From an uncultured Lachnospiraceae bacterium (lineage in GTDB: Bacteria; Bacillota; Clostridia; Lachnospirales; Lachnospiraceae): a DNA stretch of 44,958 bases. The stretch lies in assembly GCA_950097145.1 (NCBI GenBank), contig CATNCF010000024.1:1-44958 (forward strand). Reading direction: 5' to 3'. The notes beneath the pieces were generated by a model that worked only from the letters and a program-made list of their open reading frames with translations, was not told the origin of the DNA and did not search any database. Of the stretch, positions 41,032 through 44,958 are shown one piece after another; position 1 is the stretch's first letter; every line of letters begins with the position of its first letter. Made by a program: the position numbers and the translations under genes.

Positions 41032-43374
41032 ATGGAACAGATTAAAATTTCTGTAAGGAATCTGGTGGAATTTATTCTGCGTTCCGGGGATATAGATAAT
41101 CGCCGTGGCAGAGCGGCGCAAAGGGAAGCAATGCAGGAGGGCAGCAGGATTCATCGGAAAATCCAAAGAAGAATGGGAGCCAGTTATCAGCCAGAGGTTC
41201 CTCTTAAAATAGAAATGAGCCGGGAACGGTATGTTCTGATTATTGAAGGCAGGGCAGATGGTATCATTACTGGGCCGGAACAGGTGATGGTAGATGAAAT
41301 TAAAGGAATTTACCAGGATGTAAATCTGCTGGAAGGTCCCATACAGGTTCATCTGGCACAGGCAAAATGCTACGCTTATATCTATGCACTCCAGCAGGAA
41401 TTAGATAAAATTTCTGTTCAGATGACCTATTGCAATCTGGATACAGAGGAAATCCGAAGATTTCAGGAGCATTATATGTTCCAGGAGCTTGAGGCGTGGT
41501 TTTTGGAATTGGCTGCTGCTTATGACAAATGGGCAGATTTTCAATATCACGGGCGTCAGGAACGGGATCGGTCTATCGCCGGGCTGGAATTTCCATTTCC
41601 ATACCGTGAAGGGCAGAAGGAACTTGCGGCAGGGGTTTACCGCACCATTAGCCGTGAAAAATCACTTTTTATCCAAGCGCCTACGGGAACGGGAAAGACC
41701 GTTACCACCGTGTTTCCGGCAGTGAAAGCAGTAGGCGAGGGACTTGCAGATAAGATTTTTTACCTGACAGCGAGAACTATTACCAGGACAGTGGCCAAGG
41801 AGACTTTTGATTTGTTTCGGAAGCAGGGCTATATGGGAAGGGTTCTGATTATTATTGCCAAAGAAAAGCTTTGTCTCTGTGAGGAGATGGACTGCAATCC
41901 GGAACACTGCCCCTATGCCAAAGGGCATTATGACCGTATTAACGATGCCGTTTTTGAATTGCTCTCCAAAGAGCGTGATATTACCAGGGAAGTCCTGCTT
42001 GCCCAGGCCAGACAGTATCAGGTGTGTCCCTTTGAAATGTGCCTGGATGCATCCCTTTGGGTAGATGATATTATCTGCGATTATAATTATGTTTTTGATC
42101 CCAATGTGTACCTGAAACGATTTTTTGCAGAAGGAGTGAAAGGCGATTATCTCTTTCTGGTGGATGAAGCTCATAATCTGGTGGATCGGGGAAGGGAGAT
42201 GTACAGCGCCAGTTTATATAAGGAAGATTTTCTGAAGTATAAGAAGGTGCTAAAAAGCTACAGTAAAAAGTGTTCTGGGGCGCTGGAACGCTGCAACAGG
42301 CAGCTTCTGAACATGAAACGTGACTGTGAGTCTTACCGGGTATTAGAGGATATTGGAGAATTGGCTTTGGCACTGACTCAGCTTGGAGCTGTTATGGAAG
42401 AATTTTTTCAGAAAGATCTTAATTTTCCAGAGAAAAAGGACACGATGGAATTTTACCTGGAACTGCGGCATTTTCTAAATATGTATGATTTGGTGGATGA
42501 AAATTATGTGATTTATACAGAGCATGAATCAGACGGAAGGTTTAAACTGAAATTGTACTGTGTGAATCCAGCGGCAAATCTGCAGTCGCGCCTGGATAAA
42601 GGAAGATCTGCTATTTTTTTCTCTGCCACTTTTCTCCCGGTGAACTATTATAAAAATCTGCTGAGTACCTGTAAAGATAATTATGCAGTGTACGCCAGGA
42701 CTGTTTTTCGCAGAGAACAGCGGCTGATTGCAGTGGCAGAAGACGTAACCAGCAAATATAGCAGAAGAAATCTGCTGGAGTATCAAAAGATTGCCTCGTA
42801 CATTTCTGAAACGGTGAAAGGAAAAAAGGGAAATTATCTGGTGTTTTTCCCCTCTTATAAGATGCAGCAGGAGGTTTTGGAATGCTTGATGCAGCAGGAA
42901 ATTTTGACAGAAGCGGACCTTGTCTGCCAGGAGAGCGGCATGAACGAAATAGAGAGGGAAGAATTCCTGAAAAACTTTTTCAATCAGCGTGACAGATCTC
43001 TGATTGGATGCTGCGTAATGGGAGGGATTTTTGCAGAGGGGATTGATTTGAAACGGGAAGCATTAATTGGTGTGATTATCGTAGGGACGGGCCTGCCTCA
43101 AATCAGCAATGAGCGTGAAATTTTGAAAAATTATTATCAAAGGACAGAGAAGGCAGGATATCAATATGCGTTTCTCTATCCAGGCATGAATAAGGTATTG
43201 CAGGCGGCGGGACGCGTGATCCGCACCGAAGAAGATCAGGGAATTATCATGCTGCTGGACGAGCGGTTCCTGCTCTGGGAATATCAATGCCTGTTCCCAA
43301 AAGAGTGGGAAGGGTTCCAGACGGTAAAGCTGCACCAGGTCCGGGAAGTGGTAGAAGGGTTCTGGAACGGGTAG
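41032..43374 (+). CDS. RecB-like nuclease fused to an XPD/DinG-family helicase
   Basis: About 780 residues. Residues 1-190 look like a PD-(D/E)XK nuclease of the RecB/Cas4 type: EGSRIHRK (His), EGRADGI (Asp), MVDEIKGIY (Glu-x-Lys) and HLAQAKCYAYIYA (Gln/Tyr). Residues 195-780 form a superfamily 2 helicase with Walker A APTGTGKTVTT near 215 and VDEAHNLVDRG near 376. Cys residues between them (KLCLCEEMDCNPEHCPY, then VCPFEMC) fit the iron-sulfur cluster of XPD/DinG helicases. The last motif is AAGRVIRTEEDQG. ATG 41032 follows AGGAG by six bases; the frame is open back to 40870 but the promoter lies inside that stretch. Probable role: DNA repair. Confidence 0.88.
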   Translation: MEQIKISVRNLVEFILRSGDIDNRRGRAAQREAMQEGSRIHRKIQRRMGASYQPEVPLKIEMSRERYVLIIEGRADGIITGPEQVMVDEIKGIYQDVNLLEGPIQVHLAQAKCYAYIYALQQELDKISVQMTYCNLDTEEIRRFQEHYMFQELEAWFLELAAAYDKWADFQYHGRQERDRSIAGLEFPFPYREGQKELAAGVYRTISREKSLFIQAPTGTGKTVTTVFPAVKAVGEGLADKIFYLTARTITRTVAKETFDLFRKQGYMGRVLIIIAKEKLCLCEEMDCNPEHCPYAKGHYDRINDAVFELLSKERDITREVLLAQARQYQVCPFEMCLDASLWVDDIICDYNYVFDPNVYLKRFFAEGVKGDYLFLVDEAHNLVDRGREMYSASLYKEDFLKYKKVLKSYSKKCSGALERCNRQLLNMKRDCESYRVLEDIGELALALTQLGAVMEEFFQKDLNFPEKKDTMEFYLELRHFLNMYDLVDENYVIYTEHESDGRFKLKLYCVNPAANLQSRLDKGRSAIFFSATFLPVNYYKNLLSTCKDNYAVYARTVFRREQRLIAVAEDVTSKYSRRNLLEYQKIASYISETVKGKKGNYLVFFPSYKMQQEVLECLMQQEILTEADLVCQESGMNEIEREEFLKNFFNQRDRSLIGCCVMGGIFAEGIDLKREALIGVIIVGTGLPQISNEREILKNYYQRTEKAGYQYAFLYPGMNKVLQAAGRVIRTEEDQGIIMLLDERFLLWEYQCLFPKEWEGFQTVKLHQVREVVEGFWNG

Positions 43375-43428
43375 AAAAGGTTTCTTAGATAAGTTTGGCG
43401 CTTAGGTGATTTAGAATAATTTTTCAAT

Positions 43429-43453
43429 AAAAAATGGGCTGCTGCGGCAGCCC
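43429..43453 (-). terminator. Terminator of the minus-strand genes, probably bidirectional
   Basis: GGGCTGC and GCAGCCC (43436-43442, 43447-43453) form a seven-base stem with a four-base loop. Reading the minus strand it is followed by ATTTTTT. It lies 61 bases after the helicase stop, so it may serve both sides. Confidence 0.75.
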
Positions 43454-43474
43454 TGTTCTTCTTCAGGTATGAAC

Positions 43475-43738
43475 TTACGGTGTAGTTGGTCCTGGATATT
43501 TGTCCGTGCCGAACATATACTGCATAAGACGTGTTGCATCGTCCGGGTCGTAAGCTACCAGCTCCAACTCATTGATCATGGATTCATCTGTGAACAGGTT
43601 CGTAATGGTAATGTACTTTGTGAGCTGGGATTTCAGATTCAGACGGTCGCCCTGTGTGGAAACCAACTCTACAGTACCCTTGCACTGGTCAACTACCTTG
43701 AAAAATTCCTCTGTGTCTTTAATGTTGTAAAGTTTCAT
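43475..43738 (-). CDS. Small conserved protein of unknown function
   Basis: 87 residues, acidic, soluble, no signal peptide. The sequence begins MKLYNIKDTEEFFKVVDQCK, continues with GDRLNLKSQLTKYITITNLF and ends in a Pro-rich GPTTP. I recall similar short proteins from Lachnospiraceae, sometimes carrying the unsupported label polya polymerase; nothing here shows such an activity. AAAGGAG precedes the ATG. It lies 21 bases after the lysR stop on the same strand and may be cotranscribed with it. Confidence 0.75.
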   Translation of the reverse strand: MKLYNIKDTEEFFKVVDQCKGTVELVSTQGDRLNLKSQLTKYITITNLFTDESMINELELVAYDPDDATRLMQYMFGTDKYPGPTTP

Positions 43739-43759
43739 AAATATCAGACTCCTTTCTCG

Positions 43760-44650
43760 TTATGCCTCCACATCTGGAAGCAGTTTCAAAAATTCATTGG
43801 CGGAAGGGGATACCGGAAGTTCTGGATTGATGGTGGCAGTAATCTGCCGTGCCGGTATCGGTTCCTTTGTTTTGAGTACGTACAAGTCGCTGGATGTTCC
43901 TGTCAGGCAGTAATCTGGGATAAAAGCAATCCCCAGCCCGATTCTGGCAAGATCAATCAGAAGGTCGTTACTGCTTAATTCCACCTGCGGCACCAATTCC
44001 AGTTGATACTGTAAGAACAAATGGCGTAAAAACTTACTGGTAGTGCTTTTTTGATCCAGCATTAAAATAGGATTTTGATTTAATTCTGCCAGTGAAATTT
44101 CCTGCTGGCTGAAATCAAAATATGTTGGATTTGCAATAAACACATCATGGAAATCCGCAGTTTTCTTCTGAATAAAAGCACTGTTTATCCGGGAATTAGG
44201 ATGGTTTGTTACAATTAAATCCACTTTTCCCTGAGACAGCAGGTCCGCACAGTTTAAAGAAGCTGCGTTCGTCACCTTAATGGGAACGGTGGGAAACAGC
44301 GTATGAAACTGTTTCAGATAGGGCACCAGGAAATAACGGCAAATGGTGTCGCTGGCTCCAATATGAAGCTGCCCTAAACCGAGGGTACTGGAATCCAGAA
44401 GCTGATTCTCTCCACGTTGAATTAGGTTCACAGCAGGCTCAATATGTTTCAGCAAAAGTTCTCCTGCTGGAGTGAGCTGCACTTTCTTCGTGCTGCGGAT
44501 GAACAGAGACTGTTCCAACTTGCGTTCCAGTGTCTTGATAGACTGGCTTACCGCAGACTGGGAGATAAATAATTTTTTTGATGCTTCTGAAAAACTCAGA
44601 GAGGAGGCTACATAATAAAAAACTTTGTAAAGTTCAAAATTGATGTCCAT
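43760..44650 (-). CDS. LysR-family transcriptional regulator
   Basis: 296 residues. The N-terminal winged helix-turn-helix is typical (LYKVFYYVASSLSFSEASK, then LFISQSAVSQSIKTLERKL). The effector-binding domain runs from about residue 90, with LGQLHIGASDTICRYFLVPY and LIDLARIGLGIAFIPDY. It has a near-perfect promoter of its own and stands divergent to a gene beyond the window, the classic arrangement for a LysR regulator and its target. The effector cannot be told from sequence. Confidence 0.93.
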   Translation of the reverse strand: MDINFELYKVFYYVASSLSFSEASKKLFISQSAVSQSIKTLERKLEQSLFIRSTKKVQLTPAGELLLKHIEPAVNLIQRGENQLLDSSTLGLGQLHIGASDTICRYFLVPYLKQFHTLFPTVPIKVTNAASLNCADLLSQGKVDLIVTNHPNSRINSAFIQKKTADFHDVFIANPTYFDFSQQEISLAELNQNPILMLDQKSTTSKFLRHLFLQYQLELVPQVELSSNDLLIDLARIGLGIAFIPDYCLTGTSSDLYVLKTKEPIPARQITATINPELPVSPSANEFLKLLPDVEA

Positions 44651-44712
44651 AAATGCCTCCTTCGTAACCTGCGTTTCTGCAGTGCAAATAGTTCTCTTGC
44701 AGAACAGTTTTG

Positions 44713-44741
44713 ATTATAAGAGTGGAAAATCAATCTGTCAA
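44713..44741 (-). promoter_or_regulatory. Promoter of lysR
   Basis: On the minus strand, consensus TTGACA (44736-44741), a 17-base spacer and consensus TATAAT (44713-44718). Confidence 0.8.
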
Positions 44742-44827
44742 TAGCAAGGCATTTTCTTTATTTTTCCATCTGCATGGTGCAAAACTTATTCATTTTTAAC
44801 GATAGGACAGAAAAAAGAAAGGCTGTA

Positions 44828-44856
44828 TTGCACGAAATTTCTAATGATGTTACAAT
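44828..44856 (+). promoter_or_regulatory. Divergent promoter for a gene beyond the window
   Basis: TTGCAC (44828-44833), a 17-base spacer and TACAAT (44851-44856). The downstream gene is probably the target of the LysR regulator. Confidence 0.6.
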
Positions 44857-44958
44857 AAAATCATCCAGCTGCCTATAGAGTTAGAGAGGCAGAGTTAGAA
44901 GAGTATCGGTATTTTTGTGTATTATTTCACAAAAAAGGATGGAGAGACAAAGAGAAGT

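Larger units (their letters stand above)
44651..44958. other. Divergent intergenic region after lysR
   Basis: Holds the lysR promoter, a plus-strand promoter for an unseen gene, and a small TGCATGGTGCA dyad at 44771-44781 that could be part of a LysR site. From 44870 the plus strand is a purine-rich leader; a possible ATG at 44939 is too close to the edge to judge. Confidence 0.5.

Noticed and set aside
41032..43374. Part of a CRISPR-Cas locus because of the Cas4-like domain
   Set aside because: No cas genes or repeat array in the window; the helicase half fits a DinG/XPD repair protein.

Overview
The window looks like a chromosomal segment of an anaerobic, spore-forming Clostridia member, most likely family Lachnospiraceae. 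The support is an anaerobic cobalamin (cbi-type) pathway, a NifJ-type pyruvate:ferredoxin oxidoreductase, CotF-type coat proteins, an Agr-like GHKL/LytTR two-component pair and AGGAGG-type ribosome sites. This is inferred from gene content; no rRNA marker is present and no species is named.

Layout. (1) 215-6754: cbiD, cbiL, cbiF, cbiG, cbiH and a CbiJ-CbiE-CbiT fusion form a tightly overlapping operon for corrin-ring assembly, read from a promoter at 144-172. An unknown gene (6762) follows directly. (2) 7494-13248: asnB, a secreted protein built of fibronectin-III-like repeats, a hot-dog thioesterase and a DUF6483-like gene interrupt the cobalamin genes. (3) 13238-17066: cbiA, cobT, cobU and cobS provide a,c-amidation and nucleotide-loop assembly. 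No cbiC, cobaltochelatase, cbiP, cbiB or cobD is visible, so the pathway needs genes outside the window. (4) 17182-18698: a membrane-anchored XRE regulator and two small coat proteins. (5) 18817-27947: an ABC-F ATPase on the minus strand, a PAS/GGDEF/GAF/EAL c-di-GMP protein, and nifJ behind a structured leader that looks like an attenuator. (6) 28147-31210: an AT-rich restriction-modification island, with one polypeptide carrying two DPPY adenine methylase domains followed by an HNH endonuclease. Just downstream lies a frameshifted relic of a surface protein. (7) 31849-37753: a GHKL kinase and LytTR regulator divergent from a large wall-anchored protein. The shared intergenic region holds a LytTR-like direct repeat and two mirror-image -10 boxes, which suggests the pair controls the surface protein. 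(8) 37934-40047: larB-larC for the nickel-pincer cofactor. (9) 40529-44650: an HPr-like protein without the active histidine, a RecB-nuclease/XPD-helicase fusion, a small unknown protein and a LysR regulator. The window ends in a promoter region for an unseen gene.

The best candidates for something little described are the restriction-modification pair, the nifJ leader RNA, and the two-component/surface-protein module with its intact operator architecture. No CRISPR array, tRNA, rRNA, insertion sequence or prophage was seen.
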